Shown: piece after piece, positions 1 through 7,229 of the stretch | Layout of the letters: each line of letters begins with the position of its first letter | Position numbering within the stretch: position 1 is the stretch's first letter | DNA from: Selenomonadales bacterium 4137-cl | GTDB taxonomy: Bacteria > Bacillota > Negativicutes > Sporomusales > UBA7701 | Direction: 5' to 3' | DNA: 64,000 nt | Assembly: GCA_032334055.1 (NCBI GenBank) | Contig: JAUOZS010000001.1 | Coordinates: forward strand, 1,276,501 to 1,340,500 | Position numbers and translations under genes: made by a program | The notes under the pieces: model-generated | Database searches by the model: none | Seen by the model: the letters and a program-made list of their open reading frames with translations, nothing else | Told to the model about the DNA's origin: nothing

Positions 1-345
1 CAGGCGGGATATGATGTCAAAGACAGAACAGTAGCAAAGGCAGTAGGATGTGAAAACCTTACCAAGCCTTACCTTTCCAGAGAAGTAGAAAGAAGAAAAG
101 AAGAATTATTGGAAAAAATGAGGTATCATGCTATTGATGCCTTAAATTGTTTAGTTGATACGATAAACGACGATGCTGCCCCCAGAGCCGTGCGAGTGCA
201 GGCTAGTCGTGACCTTCTAGACCGCGTGGGACTTGGTGCGGAACAGAATATAAACATTACTGGGAGTCTATCCCATCACCATATAGCTAGTGTTCTTGAC
301 CGTGCTAGAGGTGTTATTGCAGAACGCCAACAGGGCAGGGAATAG
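1..345 (+). CDS. Phage terminase small subunit (5' end outside window)
   Basis: The frame is open from base 1, so the start lies left of the window; the visible 114 residues end at TAA. The N-terminal part (AGYDVKDRTVAKAVGCENL) reads like the helix-turn-helix end of a small terminase, followed by a charged helix and a helical stretch (APRAVRVQASRDLLDRVGLG) typical of the oligomerisation region. Small terminases recognise the packaging site and hand DNA to the large terminase, found here at 5.77 kb. It is unusual that about 5 kb of accessory genes and tRNAs separate the two subunits. Assignment rests on motif style and context, without a search. Confidence 0.65.
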   Translation, partial: QAGYDVKDRTVAKAVGCENLTKPYLSREVERRKEELLEKMRYHAIDALNCLVDTINDDAAPRAVRVQASRDLLDRVGLGAEQNINITGSLSHHHIASVLDRARGVIAERQQGRE

Positions 346-714
346 TGGTAACGTAGGGGTATGATAGGCCACGAACCTGCATGATTACTGATATAATCGC
401 CTCGTCGTCCATCAAGTGGCGTGTCGCGCATACCATTAAAATGCAGGCAGGCAGGTGGGTGGACGTAGGCGGACGGCGGGTGTGATCGAGCAGGCAGGCC
501 CCCGGGGGTGTTCGCCTGGACGGCCCCGCGCCCTCGCGGCGCACGCGGTTCCAATCGTGGGTTATATCCCATTTTAAGGTTCCTTTTAAACCTTCACCTT
601 GGTAGGATTTTTTTTCAATGGGTTCCTATAGTGATTTTTAGTCCCATGGGTGGGTAGGTATTTTTTTCAACTGGTTCCATCTGGGTTCCCATATGGTTCC
701 AATAGGAGGAGATT
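346..714. other. Non-coding stretch with GC-rich block and GGTTCC repeats
   Basis: No convincing coding frame is seen in these 369 bases. Roughly 430-550 is much more GC-rich than its surroundings (runs such as GGCAGGCAGG and CCCCCGGGGG). From 547 on, the hexamer GGTTCC recurs at 547, 578, 621, 673, 684 and 695. Its place directly after the small terminase makes a packaging-site or regulatory role possible, but nothing proves this. Confidence 0.4.
673..705 (+). repeat. Three GGTTCC direct repeats with 11-base period
   Basis: GGTTCC occurs at 673, 684 and 695, each followed by a related tail (ATCTG, CATAT, AATAG), so the copies sit on one face of the helix about one turn apart. The array lies just before the ribosome binding site AGGAGGAG (704-711) of the broken kinase gene. 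Looser copies lie upstream at 547, 578 and 621. The spacing suggests a protein binding array; its function is unknown. Confidence 0.5.
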
Positions 715-1123
715 ATGAATATAGAAAATCCGTTGCATCTCGGTAGCCTAATCATTATGGTTGGGTTCCCATTAAGCGGTAAAAGTACATTGGCAAGAAA
801 GTGTGCCGAGGCACAAAAGAAGGTTGCCATTGTTTGTAGTGATGGTTCGTACCCTATTGAAAGAGGGTTATACGGTTATAGTCGATGCCACCAATACTAC
901 TGTTGAACGCCGTAAGATGTGGAGGGCAATGGCGAAGGAGTTTAATCAAAAGCTAGTTATGTTTTTGGTGGATACGCCTGCGAGTGTATGCCACGAAAGA
1001 AACAATGAGTTGCAGCGGCTTGATCCCAAGATTATCGATAGGATGTCTTCTCAATATGAAGTCCCCACCCTCGATGAGGGTCTTATTTTTACCCAAGAGT
1101 TTGTCGAGAAATATCTTGGTTGA
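715..1123 (+). pseudogene. Broken P-loop (polynucleotide kinase-like) gene
   Basis: Two frames together make one AAA_33/polynucleotide-kinase-like protein. Frame 1 from ATG 715 gives the Walker A region (MVGFPLSGKSTLARK) up to VAIVCSD near 846. The rest is in another frame from about 842 (VRTLLKEGYTVIVDATN, then VERRKMWRAMA) to TGA 1123. Relatives usually have some 20 more residues between the two parts (inferred from the family), so a deletion plus frameshift seems to have occurred. The start has a strong site, AGGAGGAGATT. A separate start at ATG 842 could still yield the C-terminal half, but it would lack the P-loop. Confidence 0.7.
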
Positions 1124-1133
1124 GGAGGTAAAT

Positions 1134-1607
1134 ATGACCAAACACTTTAGATACTTATGGTATGTTCTAAGGCATAAATGGTACGTCTTTATCGAGTGTT
1201 GCAAAATGGGGATACCTTGGCGGGGCGTTGTTCACGATCTGAGTAAGTTCTCCCCCACTGAGTGGTTTCCATATGTCGAAACGTTCTACGGCGATAAACC
1301 ATCACCGAGAGATTCAACTGGAGCCTATGACCCTAGTAAGGTCGGAGGCTCTTTTGATTTGGCGTGGCTACATCACCAACATTGCAATCCGCATCATTGG
1401 CAATGGTGGGTATTGCGCGGCGACCAGGATGCACAGAAGATACTGCCGATGCCAGACCAATATCGCAAGGAGATGCTTTGTGATTGGCGCGGAGCTGGTA
1501 GGGCGCAGGGCAAACCGGACACCAAGGCTTGGTATCTAACTAACAAAGATAAGATGGTTCTTCATCCCGACACTAGGTCGTGGATTGAGCAACAGTTGGA
1601 TTTATAA
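1134..1607 (+). CDS. DUF5662 family phage protein
   Basis: 157 residues from ATG 1134 behind GAGGAGGTAAAT, a much better start than the in-frame ATG at 984. The His/Asp motifs VVHDLSKFSPTEW and HHQHCNPHHWQWW match the DUF5662 family, small phage and bacterial proteins with a conserved HD-like metal site that are common in Firmicutes phages. The biochemical role is not known. It follows the broken kinase by 10 bases and is probably cotranscribed with it. Confidence 0.7.
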   Translation: MTKHFRYLWYVLRHKWYVFIECCKMGIPWRGVVHDLSKFSPTEWFPYVETFYGDKPSPRDSTGAYDPSKVGGSFDLAWLHHQHCNPHHWQWWVLRGDQDAQKILPMPDQYRKEMLCDWRGAGRAQGKPDTKAWYLTNKDKMVLHPDTRSWIEQQLDL

Positions 1608-1637
1608 AAAAAATAGACTTCCGTGGAAAATTTCTCC

Positions 1638-1666
1638 TTGACTTGTTGAACCGTTTGAAGTATCAT
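1638..1666 (+). promoter_or_regulatory. Sigma70-type promoter
   Basis: TTGACT (1638-1643), a 17-base spacer and TATCAT (1661-1666) form a good vegetative-type promoter 46 bases before the start of the 86-residue gene. It would drive the two small genes and possibly the tRNA cluster after them. Confidence 0.6.
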
Positions 1667-1711
1667 AAGATACAGAAACAGGTTCAAATGAAACGGGAGG
1701 AGAAATGCCAC

Positions 1712-1972
1712 ATGAAGTACAGAGAGAAAATGATATTGTTGGTCGATGGTGATATCCGTCACGACGATATCGACATGGTCACCATGATGTGCGTTGACCG
1801 CATCGAAAATGCGTACAAGCAGGTGACTGGTAAGGAGATCGAGTTGAATCCCAAGGTTCTCGACATCGAAGTCGGTGTTGGCCTTGACCTCAACTCCAAG
1901 ATGCAGGTCATCCAGGTGATCGCCGAGTACGACCCTGCGGGAGTATGTGCAAAGTGTGGTGCTTGCCGATGA
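1712..1972 (+). CDS. Hypothetical phage protein with C-terminal CxxC
   Basis: 86 residues, acidic, ending in VCAKCGACR, a CxxCxxC cluster that could bind metal. ATG 1712 is chosen because GGAGGAG (1696-1702) sits nine bases before it; the upstream in-frame ATG 1688 lacks a site. The stop overlaps the next start as ATGA, so the two are translationally coupled. I do not recognise the family. Confidence 0.6.
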   Translation: MKYREKMILLVDGDIRHDDIDMVTMMCVDRIENAYKQVTGKEIELNPKVLDIEVGVGLDLNSKMQVIQVIAEYDPAGVCAKCGACR

Positions 1973-2211
1973 TTCAGTTAGGCCAGAAGGGCAGAGACAA
2001 GATAACCGGCTTTGAGGGTATCATCACCGCCAGAGTCCAGTACCTTTATGGTTGCGACCAGTATGGACTGGCTCCGGCTGCCGTGGAAGGCAAGATCGGC
2101 GATACCCAGTTCTTCGATGAAGGCCGGATCGAGATCATCGGCCGGGGCATTCTGCCGGAGGAAGTACAGGTTCAAAAACCCGGCGGTGTCCAAAGGGATT
2201 GTCCTAGATAA
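1969..2211 (+). CDS. Conserved small phage protein, function unknown
   Basis: 80 residues starting in the ATGA overlap with the preceding gene. The opening (QKGRDKITGFEGIITARVQY) and the later FFDEGRIEIIGRG resemble a family of small beta-rich phage proteins of unknown function seen in many tailed phages. No catalytic motif is visible. The tRNA cluster begins directly after its stop. Confidence 0.6.
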   Translation: MIQLGQKGRDKITGFEGIITARVQYLYGCDQYGLAPAAVEGKIGDTQFFDEGRIEIIGRGILPEEVQVQKPGGVQRDCPR

Positions 2212-2214
2212 GTA

Positions 2215-2328
2215 ACTGGGGCGGCGTGATGGGAACACGCTGAAATAGTTCTCTGCCATTGGGTGATACTTCTCGGAAGTCTCTGCCGATGGGTGATAGC
2301 GAAGCCGGTTCGAATCCGGCCCCCAATA
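2215..2328 (+). tRNA. Aberrant tRNA-like element with internal duplication
   Basis: The 3' half is a clean T arm (GCCGG, loop TTCGAAT, CCGGC, 2304-2320) followed by acceptor strand CCCCAAT, which pairs with ACTGGGG at 2215-2221 except for one mismatch. A D-arm-like hairpin GCGTG/CACGC follows. In between there is no normal anticodon arm: instead a 30-base unit begins at 2251 (CTCTGCCATTGGGTGATACT) and recurs at 2281 with 16 of the first 20 bases matching. At 114 bases it is too long for a normal tRNA. It may be a decayed or expanded tRNA gene; no anticodon can be assigned. Confidence 0.45.
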
Positions 2329-2334
2329 TTCACA

Positions 2335-2411
2335 TGGCGCATTGGTCAAGTGGCTAAGATAACAGACTTTCAATCTGTGGTCGGTGGGTTCGACTCCCCC
2401 ATGCGTCACCA
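2335..2411 (+). tRNA. tRNA-Glu (anticodon TTC)
   Basis: Acceptor TGGCGCA pairs with TGCGTCA and CCA is encoded. The anticodon stem ACAGA/TCTGT holds loop CTTTCAA, giving anticodon TTC. The T arm is GTGGG, loop TTCGACT, CCCCC-like strand. Second element of the phage tRNA cluster. Confidence 0.88.
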
Positions 2412-2417
2412 AATTCT

Positions 2418-2491
2418 AGGCCGGTGGTGAAATGGTATCACGGCAGTCTCCAAAACTGCAATTCTAGGTTCAATTCCTAGTCGGTTTGCCA
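2418..2491 (+). tRNA. tRNA-Trp (anticodon CCA)
   Basis: Anticodon stem GCAGT/ACTGC encloses CTCCAAA, so the anticodon is CCA. The T arm is CTAGG/CCTAG with loop TTCAATT. The acceptor (AGGCCGG with TCGGTTT) relies on several G-T pairs, which suggests a divergent phage copy. Terminal CCA is encoded. Confidence 0.85.
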
Positions 2492-2493
2492 AC

Positions 2494-2568
2494 GCCACCA
2501 TAGCATAATGATAGTGTCTCTGCCTTGTAAGCAGGTGGATGTAGGTTTAAGTCCTACTGGTGGCTCCA
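2494..2568 (+). tRNA. tRNA-Thr (anticodon TGT)
   Basis: Acceptor GCCACCA pairs perfectly with TGGTGGC; discriminator T and encoded CCA follow. The anticodon stem CTGC/GCAG frames loop CTTGTAA, giving TGT. The T arm is GTAGG/CCTAC with loop TTTAAGT. It lies two bases after tRNA-Trp, so a common precursor is likely. Confidence 0.88.
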
Positions 2569-2570
2569 AC

Positions 2571-2663
2571 TGGGCGAGAGCCGAATATTGGTTAAGTCGG
2601 CGCGGACTGTAAATCCGTAGTCTGCTAGACAGGGTGGTGGTTCAATTCCATCCTCGCCCACCA
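2571..2663 (+). tRNA. tRNA-Tyr (anticodon GTA)
   Basis: A class II tRNA with a long variable arm. Acceptor TGGGCGA pairs with TCGCCCA, CCA is encoded, and the anticodon stem CGGA/TCCG frames CTGTAAA, giving GTA. Last member of the cluster, followed at once by a terminator. Confidence 0.88.
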
Positions 2664-2671
2664 AGAAAATT

Positions 2672-2697
2672 ACCGCCCTTCGGGGCGGTTGTTTTAT
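2672..2697 (+). terminator. Rho-independent terminator after tRNA cluster
   Basis: ACCGCCC, tetraloop TTCG, GGGCGGT and then GTTTTA: a compact stable hairpin with a short T tract directly after tRNA-Tyr. Confidence 0.8.
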
Positions 2698-2709
2698 AAG
2701 GAGGTAACC

Positions 2710-2961
2710 ATGAATAGGGACTGGTTTTATCCGAAGCTTGTTTACATCGCCGAACAGTATCTACATACGAAGCTTATTTTCTTCGGTCCGGACTTAGAGG
2801 ACTTTTCCTTCAACGAGTGCGGCGAGAACAAGTGGTTACCGTCCATCTGTCTGGTTACCACCGACAGTGAAGCCCATAAGCGATTACTGGTCATCGGTAT
2901 ACCCTGCATCCTCCGGAAGTTCGGAGGGGCGTGCATTACATTCACAATAGGAGGTAAGTAA
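2710..2961 (+). CDS. Hypothetical phage protein, 83 aa
   Basis: Starts at ATG 2710 behind AAGGAGGTAACC. It is a mixed-charge soluble protein with no signal peptide or recognisable motif. Its last codons hold the ribosome binding site (GGAGGTAAGT) of the next gene, and stop and start share a base, so it is coupled to the ferredoxin:thioredoxin reductase-like gene. Function unknown. Confidence 0.6.
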   Translation: MNRDWFYPKLVYIAEQYLHTKLIFFGPDLEDFSFNECGENKWLPSICLVTTDSEAHKRLLVIGIPCILRKFGGACITFTIGGK

Positions 2962-3563
2962 TGGACGAACACAAGAAGATTGTACTTGAAGGACTAACTA
3001 GGAACGAGAAGATGTTCGGCAAACGGTATTGCCCCTGCAAGCTTGCCCACACCGATGACAACGTCTGCCCCTGTAAGGAATACAGGGAAGAAGGTCATTG
3101 CCATTGCGGCCTATTCGAAGACAAGCTACCGAAGGTGGTCAATGTCGCCAAGTCGCATTACGGTCTTTGTCAACGATGCGTCTTCGATCCTCGACATGAT
3201 ACCCATTGCGTGCCTTGCACCATGGGTGAATGCTTCGTATCGGTCAGACCCGACCACAGACCGTCAGAACTTCGCCGGATCGCAAGGGAGGATGTGCAGG
3301 GCGACTTCGATGTAGGGGTGGTGGTTCCCATGGGGCTTGGTTCTTTGGAATCGGATTCCTATCCATCGCCATCTTCTTCGCCGCAGCCTTCTTCGGATTC
3401 AGAAGACTTTAGTTTTGGAGGTGGTTCCGGTGGTGGGGGTGGTGCATCTCGTGGATGGGACACGGATACTACCGATAGAAGTACTATGGAATCCAGTCCC
3501 TCGTTTGATTCCTGCGACTCCGGAAGTAGTTTCGACTCCGGCAGCTCCAACTCTGACTATTAA
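2961..3563 (+). CDS. Ferredoxin:thioredoxin reductase catalytic-like protein with Ser/Gly tail
   Basis: Residues 1-55 match the catalytic (beta) chain of ferredoxin:thioredoxin reductase: RYCPCK, then VCPCKEYREEGHCHCGLF, the CPC...CPC...CHC pattern that holds a 4Fe-4S cluster beside a redox disulfide. The spacing between the two CPC motifs is shorter than in plant-type enzymes. A second Cys/His-rich segment (YGLCQRCVFDPRHDTHCVPC) follows, then a Ser/Pro and Gly-rich tail (GGGSGGGGGASRGW). The enzyme class reduces disulfides with ferredoxin electrons, a sensible cargo for a phage of an anaerobe. In another frame the tail region (about 3310-3410) reads as a membrane segment, hinting at indels; the tail is therefore less certain than the head. 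Confidence 0.65.
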   Translation: MDEHKKIVLEGLTRNEKMFGKRYCPCKLAHTDDNVCPCKEYREEGHCHCGLFEDKLPKVVNVAKSHYGLCQRCVFDPRHDTHCVPCTMGECFVSVRPDHRPSELRRIAREDVQGDFDVGVVVPMGLGSLESDSYPSPSSSPQPSSDSEDFSFGGGSGGGGGASRGWDTDTTDRSTMESSPSFDSCDSGSSFDSGSSNSDY

Positions 3564-3664
3564 ATGTAAGGATTGCCCTTATAAACCAAAAGCGTACCAG
3601 GGCATGGAAAGCTACTAAGATTGTTATGCGTGTCAATCAATAGAAGAGATGAGAGGATAAGACA

Positions 3665-4123
3665 ATGGCGATTATAGGTTGGTATTACCTCCATATTAAT
3701 GGGGATTTAATTTATAAGCGTGAGTTGGGGGATACAGCGGCAGATATCCGCGAAAGCGATATGGCACGAATGTTGTGGCCTATAGACCCCACAAACCGCG
3801 CAACTGCTTGGAGAATCCTTGTTGAGGCACTTGCACTAGGAGCCAATAGACAAAGAATCAATGATTTGGTGGAAAAGTGGGGTTGTAACAACAAAGATGC
3901 CCATAACTATGCAGATTATTGTGGTCTAAATCTTTTTCAAGATGGCAACTCCTGGTGTGCTACTCGTCAAGATTTTATCAACCTTCAAGAATCGCCATCC
4001 GGATTCGGAGATACATGCCTTGAGGCAATGGCAGACCTATGTAAATCATTAGGTTATAGGCCAAGCAAAATGTGGGGCGCCTCATTTGAAGACTTGGTAA
4101 GGGGTAACATTGGTGGACAATAA
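3665..4123 (+). CDS. Hypothetical phage protein, 152 aa
   Basis: ATG 3665 lies behind GAGAGGATAAGACA. The protein is soluble, begins GWYYLHINGDLIYKRELGD and contains a helical middle (AWRILVEALALGANRQRIND) and GDTCLEAMADLCKSLGYRPSKMW. Proteins of this style occur in other phage genomes without known function. It overlaps the next gene by a few bases, so the pair is coupled. Confidence 0.65.
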   Translation: MAIIGWYYLHINGDLIYKRELGDTAADIRESDMARMLWPIDPTNRATAWRILVEALALGANRQRINDLVEKWGCNNKDAHNYADYCGLNLFQDGNSWCATRQDFINLQESPSGFGDTCLEAMADLCKSLGYRPSKMWGASFEDLVRGNIGGQ

Positions 4124-4703
4124 AAATCCAATGACAGAATCTGATGTAATTCGGGCATTAGCTAGGTATTGTAGAGATCGCAAATTCAGATTTTTTGCCC
4201 ATGTCAAGGATGGTAGCTATTACAACCGCCAACAAAGGATACTTGATGGGTTTGTGGTTAAAGAACGACAGTTCTTAAACCCAGTCACCGAGGGCTTTGA
4301 GGTAAAAGTAAGCCGAAGCGATTTTCTCCGGGACGATAAGTGGCAAGAGTATCTGCCGGTCTGCACATCTTTCTATTTTGTGGTTCCAGAAGGAATGGTA
4401 ACTACTGATGAAGTTCCCGAAGGTATAGGGTTGATCTACTGCAATGAGCGCGGAATATTAACAATCATCAAAAAGGCGCGTCGGCGGGATTTGGATCAGG
4501 CAAGGCTTTTTGAGATTTTCAAGTATCTAGTGTATAACCGAACCTACTCAGAAACTGAGAAGGTTAAGGCAGCCGCTAGAAAAGTTCGCAGGGCTGAACG
4601 AGGCTTGGAAGAGGCTCAGAAAACAATAAAGAACTGGCGTGACAGATACTATGATGTTAGCAATGAGTTACATACGCTCAAGCGGACACTCCAACGTCAC
4701 TAA
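4113..4703 (+). CDS. MmcB-like nuclease-fold protein
   Basis: About 196 residues from GTG 4113, with TAAGGGGT seven bases upstream (TTG 4110 is possible). The segment LDGFVVKERQ...GFEVKVSRSDFLRDDKW...YFVVPEG is the signature of the MmcB/DUF-type PD-(D/E)XK nuclease fold, in which D, E and the K of EVK form the metal site. Such proteins are linked to DNA repair or restriction-like functions in bacteria and are common phage cargo. The C-terminal 60 residues form a charged coiled coil. Specific activity is unproven. Confidence 0.7.
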   Translation: MDNKNPMTESDVIRALARYCRDRKFRFFAHVKDGSYYNRQQRILDGFVVKERQFLNPVTEGFEVKVSRSDFLRDDKWQEYLPVCTSFYFVVPEGMVTTDEVPEGIGLIYCNERGILTIIKKARRRDLDQARLFEIFKYLVYNRTYSETEKVKAAARKVRRAERGLEEAQKTIKNWRDRYYDVSNELHTLKRTLQRH

Positions 4704-4757
4704 CTATCAACTAACTAACTATAGTTAGTATATATTTAGTAAGGAGAAGATAAAAAG

Positions 4758-4785
4758 AAAACCTCCCGCAAGGGAGGTTTTCTTT
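4758..4785. terminator. Bidirectional terminator between converging genes
   Basis: AAAACCTCCC, loop GCA, and GGGAGGTTTTCTTT form a hairpin flanked by A and T tracts, so it can serve the rightward nuclease-fold gene and the leftward outer-membrane protein gene. Confidence 0.8.
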
Positions 4786-4789
4786 ATGC

Positions 4790-5452
4790 CTAGAATTTGA
4801 CGTTCAATCCGAAGCCGAAGCCTTTGACATCGTAGTCGAACTTGGGAGTCAGATTGTCCAGTTCAAGCTTGTTTACCTTGACTCCACGGTAACTGACATT
4901 GAACTCGGCGTTTTCCCAGACCTTGGTGGATAGGCCGACTTCCCAGTTGAAGAGGTCGGAGCCTGCACCGATGGAGGCGTATCCTGTGAGGTTGTTACCC
5001 AGAGGAGCCTTGCCGATCAGACCAACCTGCACCTTGTTCTTGTTTTTACCGCCGTAGGTGGTAGCACCTTCTTCGATGGTCAACTTCGATTGGGTGAAGC
5101 CGATGTAGGCCGCGAGGTTCTTGTCCAAAGTGTAGAGGATGTTGGCCTCTTTGAAGTAGGCTTTGTCGGTTTCAGGGTTGCCGCCCTGGTTTGTCCAAGT
5201 CTTGCCTGTCGTATCCCATTGACGGTACTGGATGCCCCACTTATCGGCTATCCCTATTGTTACGCCGAAGTCGAGGTTGCCTTTACCTTTGGGATCGACA
5301 CTACCGCTATCGTTGGACAGTTTCATCGACGGGCCGGTGCGGTATGTAAGGTCGATTCCAACCTTACCCGGAGCCAGATCGGTGACAGGACTTGCGAAGG
5401 CGGTTACTGAGAAGACAAGCAGAAAGACCATGGAAAGAATCACTTTTTTCAT
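4790..5452 (-). CDS. Outer-membrane beta-barrel protein carried as a moron
   Basis: 220 residues with a clear signal peptide (MKKVILSMVFLLVFSVTAFA, cut before SP), alternating aromatic/polar strands throughout, and a C-terminal Phe (GFGFGLNVKF), the usual outer-membrane assembly signal. It stands alone against the late genes, with its own strong promoter and terminator, the hallmark of a moron expressed from the prophage. Known phage-encoded outer-membrane proteins change the cell surface, for example to exclude superinfecting phages or aid colonisation; which applies here is unknown. It is strong evidence for a diderm host. Confidence 0.8.
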   Translation of the reverse strand: MKKVILSMVFLLVFSVTAFASPVTDLAPGKVGIDLTYRTGPSMKLSNDSGSVDPKGKGNLDFGVTIGIADKWGIQYRQWDTTGKTWTNQGGNPETDKAYFKEANILYTLDKNLAAYIGFTQSKLTIEEGATTYGGKNKNKVQVGLIGKAPLGNNLTGYASIGAGSDLFNWEVGLSTKVWENAEFNVSYRGVKVNKLELDNLTPKFDYDVKGFGFGLNVKF

Positions 5453-5518
5453 CTACTGAACCCCTTTCTTTGTTTTGATTACATCCGCATCAGCGAACGT
5501 ATCAATTGATTCATTTAC

Positions 5519-5548
5519 AGTATACAGCGACACAAATGTCGATGTCAA
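5519..5548 (-). promoter_or_regulatory. Promoter of the outer-membrane protein gene
   Basis: Read leftward: TTGACA (5548-5543), 18-base spacer, TATACT (5524-5519), close to consensus. Downstream, before the gene, the partly palindromic GAATCAATTGATACG (5512-5498) includes the CGTATCA heptamer that also occurs at other phage promoters and may be an operator. Confidence 0.7.
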
Positions 5549-5575
5549 ACTAAAAATTTCCTTTTGGAGGTAATT

Positions 5576-5761
5576 ATGCCGATTTATGAGTTTCAATGTA
5601 CTGAATGTGGCAGAGTGTTTGACATGCTTTGCAAAGTAAACACGGATGATGACAAGCAAGTTAAGTGCGTCTGCGGCGGCGAAGCCAAGAAGACTATGGG
5701 TTCATATAAGGCAATCGCCCATAGACTCCCCAATGGTCACCATGCCGCCAAGGGGTATTAG
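5576..5761 (+). CDS. FmdB-type zinc ribbon protein
   Basis: 61 residues from ATG 5576 behind TTTTGGAGGTAATT. MPIYEFQCTECGRVFD plus KCVCGG is the CxxC...CxC pattern of the FmdB regulatory/zinc ribbon family. Small versions are frequent in phages and probably bind zinc and nucleic acid or protein partners. It sits directly upstream of the large terminase gene and reads into it. Confidence 0.75.
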   Translation: MPIYEFQCTECGRVFDMLCKVNTDDDKQVKCVCGGEAKKTMGSYKAIAHRLPNGHHAAKGY

Positions 5762-5772
5762 GGGTGTAATAT

Positions 5773-7218
5773 GTGACCGTATTTGACGAACAAAGGATGG
5801 TTGATGAAGCCGTAGCTGCCATGGAACTAGCCATGGAGTCTGTGGTAAACTTCCGCCGGATATACCTGCCGGGTGTCGATGAGCGACCTCCGGCTTTTTT
5901 TCATTATGAGTGGGATAGGATTCTGCTTCACGGCAACAAGCACTTCGCCATTGAAGCCTTCCGCGAGTGCGGAAAGTCATCGATTATTCGGGCGTTCCTG
6001 CTTCACCGACTGATGTTCCCCACGTTGGCCTGCGACTATATCATCCTCATCCTTGCTACTCAGAGGAAAGCCTCACAACGGCTCAAGGAGATAGCGGACG
6101 AATACCTGTCCAATCCCATCTTCAAGCACAACCTCATCGAGGTCAAAGAGCAAAGCCAGAACGCCTTCTGCGTTTTGGTCAAAGACCTTTGGGGTAATCC
6201 GATTGAAATCCGCCTTGAAGCCTACGGCAAGGGAGCGTCGATTCGCGGCGCCGTCTACAAAGACAAGCGTCCCCGCCTTTTGATTCTCGACGATCCCCAG
6301 GATACTGAGGATGCCAAGTCGGATACCGTACAAGACAATGACTGGGAATGGTTCCTCTCCGATGTCAAGTTCCTCGGCGAGAACTGTCGTATCTTCGTCA
6401 TTGGCAACAACCTTGGCGCGGCCTGCCTCATCGAGCAAATCTTCCTCAACAAAGATAGGCTAGGCTTCGAAACCAAACGGATACCGATAATGAAGGACGG
6501 CGTGCCTACCTGGCCGGAGCGGCATAGCATCGAGAACATCCTCGCAGAACGCACCGCCTATGAGGAAATGGGCAAGATCGATGTGTGGTTCCGCGAGAAG
6601 ATGTGCGAAGCGATAGCCCCCGGAAGCCAGATATTCCGCGAGGACATGATAAAGTTCTACGACCCAAAGAAGATTAACCTCGGCGAACTCTCCATCTACA
6701 TCACCATTGACCTCGCCATCTCCCAGAGGAAAGAGGCAGACAACACGGTCATCCTCGTGACCGGAGTCAACTCCCAGAACCATTGGTTCGTCATCGACGG
6801 AGCCGTAGGCCACTTCTCGCCTACAGAAACTATCGAGCATATCTTCCGCCTAGTCTCTAGGTACGGTATCAAGATAGTCGGTCTGGAGAAGGTCGGCTAC
6901 CAGGCCGCTCTGGAAGACTTCATCAATAAGGAGATGCAGGAACGGAACATCTGGTTCCGTGTCGAACCCCTCAGAGCAGAGGGTAAAAAAGAAGAACGTA
7001 TCCGGATGCTCCAACCAAGGTTTACGGTAGGAACCATATGGTTCTCGCCGACTTTACCTTGGTTTAATATTTTCAAGGCCGAATTCCTGTCCTTCCCCAA
7101 GGGGCTTCACGACGATGTCCTTGACACCTTGGCCTATGTGGAGCAAATAGCCAAAGCACCGTCGAGGTCGGCGGTAAAACGTAAGCCAGGGTCAATCCCC
7201 TTGGCAGGAAGTATGTAG
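5773..7218 (+). CDS. terL: Terminase large subunit
   Basis: 481 residues from GTG 5773. The ATPase half has a Walker A-like FRECGKSSIIRA (near residue 65) and Walker B LLILDDPQ (near 172). The nuclease half begins with YITIDLAIS (near 313) and ends with HDDVLDTLAY (near 449), whose aspartates fit the RNase H-like metal site. The protein pumps DNA through the portal and cuts the concatemer. The portal gene follows after 11 bases. All key motifs are intact. Confidence 0.9.
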   Translation: MTVFDEQRMVDEAVAAMELAMESVVNFRRIYLPGVDERPPAFFHYEWDRILLHGNKHFAIEAFRECGKSSIIRAFLLHRLMFPTLACDYIILILATQRKASQRLKEIADEYLSNPIFKHNLIEVKEQSQNAFCVLVKDLWGNPIEIRLEAYGKGASIRGAVYKDKRPRLLILDDPQDTEDAKSDTVQDNDWEWFLSDVKFLGENCRIFVIGNNLGAACLIEQIFLNKDRLGFETKRIPIMKDGVPTWPERHSIENILAERTAYEEMGKIDVWFREKMCEAIAPGSQIFREDMIKFYDPKKINLGELSIYITIDLAISQRKEADNTVILVTGVNSQNHWFVIDGAVGHFSPTETIEHIFRLVSRYGIKIVGLEKVGYQAALEDFINKEMQERNIWFRVEPLRAEGKKEERIRMLQPRFTVGTIWFSPTLPWFNIFKAEFLSFPKGLHDDVLDTLAYVEQIAKAPSRSAVKRKPGSIPLAGSM

Positions 7219-7229
7219 GAGGTGAGTTA

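Noticed and set aside
3553..3655. CKDCPYKPK...DCYACQS, a possible zinc ribbon read through a TAA stop
   Set aside because: The two CxxC pairs are split by TAA at 3616-3618 and there is no start; it is probably a remnant, with no sign of recoding.
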